Below, one piece after another: positions 63,420 to 64,000 of a DNA stretch of 64,000 nucleotides. Every line of letters starts with the position of its first letter. The stretch's first letter is position 1. The DNA lies in contig JAMRYE010000010.1 of NCBI GenBank assembly GCA_024082115.1, positions 4,464,001 to 4,528,000 of the forward strand, in the 5' to 3' direction. The position numbers and the translations under genes were made by a program. The notes under the pieces are model-generated. The model was not told the DNA's origin and did no database searches. It worked only from the letters and a program-made list of their open reading frames with translations. This stretch comes from Rhinocladiella similis. Taxonomy: Eukaryota; Ascomycota; Eurotiomycetes; Chaetothyriales; Herpotrichiellaceae.

Positions 63420-64000
63420 TGGTGGACAGTTTGTGGTCTAATGATTTTCCGTCGACATGTTCGGCTAGCGGTTTGAGCAGAGTTTTGTGTGTGCTTGCAG
63501 CGAGGTGGTATCGAATGAGAAATGTATGCTAGGGACGTTAACAAATGTGCAGAGAAGAGCAGTTGTCAGAGAAGAACAGTTGTCAGAGAAGAACAGTTGC
63601 CAGTGATTGATGACACTGGCTGCCGGTGTGGCTATGGAACTCTTGGCACAGCTCCTGACCCAACTGTCCCGCTTCTTGCATGGCACCGATGTTGGTAGAC
63701 GCAGTAGTAAATTAGGCCCCTTCATCATAGCTCCACCGTGTCGAAGTGCAGCATCGTGTGGTCTCTTATGACTTGAATGTACAAACATTGGTCACTGTAC
63801 GAGTGCTGCGCCCTGATCAGTGCATCACTTCTGCGTGTTATACTACGTACGACGTGACTCATTGAGAGCCTAGATCTTTCGCAAGCCTTGGCAAAGAAAC
63901 CTGCTCGTATGTACGGTCTATGGGTGACGCAAAACATGGCTCGACTATTCCAGAAGCTCTTTAGACCTTGGCCGCAGCCACTGCATTGTAGGTCAGTATC
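63420..64000. other. right edge, no supported gene
   Basis: Only short open frames with no recognisable content, plus a small tandem repeat listed separately. Confidence 0.45.
63550..63600. repeat. tandem repeat, 17 bp x 3
   Basis: Three head-to-tail copies of CAGAGAAGARCAGTTGY at 63550-63566, 63567-63583 and 63584-63600, differing at two positions at most. Confidence 0.9.

Overview
The window is chromosomal DNA of a filamentous ascomycete (Pezizomycotina). Evidence: most genes carry short GT-AG introns of about 44-140 bp, and the proteins are typical of moulds: a Zn2Cys6 regulator, a hydroxamate-siderophore NRPS, CFEM proteins, a fungal GT2 glycosyltransferase, an Och1-like mannosyltransferase and a mitochondrial branched-chain keto-acid dehydrogenase with targeting sequence. 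I cannot fix the class or genus from sequence alone. Intron boundaries were placed by eye from splice signals and protein continuity; every multi-exon model listed with exons closes in frame unless I say otherwise.

Left part (1-19.4 kb), mixed metabolism and cell wall: a probable transcription-factor tail at the window edge, a DUF427 protein (958-1307), a fungal membrane protein with a possible frameshift (2911-5121), a Zn2Cys6 regulator (5754-7985), a GT2 glycosyltransferase of the ZtGT2 type (8398-11484, minus), a membrane-anchored GH16 glucanase (13531-15035), a 2-oxoglutarate/Fe(II) dioxygenase (15909-17075), and a decayed fusion gene of a fumarylacetoacetate hydrolase-type domain and an alpha/beta hydrolase (17625-19340).

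Centre (19.4-47.4 kb), a siderophore/iron locus: an NRPS with the layout A-T-C-(vestigial A)-T-C (19418-25312, minus), as in SidD/NPS6 fusarinine-type synthetases; a SidF-like hydroxyornithine acyltransferase ending in a peroxisomal AKL signal (26143-27598, minus); a full-length ABC-B exporter (32717-36838, minus) divergent from an MFS siderophore-iron transporter (37972-39856, plus); and two paralogous six-cysteine CFEM-like surface proteins (31723-32485 and 46535-47336). An Och1-like glycosyltransferase, an orphan type II membrane protein, a membrane acyltransferase, a GLTP-fold lipid transfer protein and a GNAT enzyme lie between them. GATA-type motifs matching the iron repressor SreA consensus (ATCWGATAA) occur upstream of sidF and upstream of the first CFEM gene. 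In this reading SidF supplies acylated hydroxyornithine, the NRPS joins the units into an extracellular siderophore, the ABC protein may export it and the MFS protein imports the iron-loaded form. Ornithine monooxygenase, SidH and SidI are not in the window.

Right part (49.3-64 kb), catabolism: all three specific subunits of the branched-chain 2-oxoacid dehydrogenase lie together, E2 (49282-50950, minus) divergent from E1-beta (51370-52638, plus), which converges on E1-alpha (52782-54354, minus). The 419-bp E2/E1-beta promoter holds a perfect 21-bp inverted repeat. After about 3.2 kb without a convincing gene come a DAL5-type MFS anion transporter (57538-59433), a Baeyer-Villiger monooxygenase (60252-62225) and a small kinase-like protein (62628-63419, minus).
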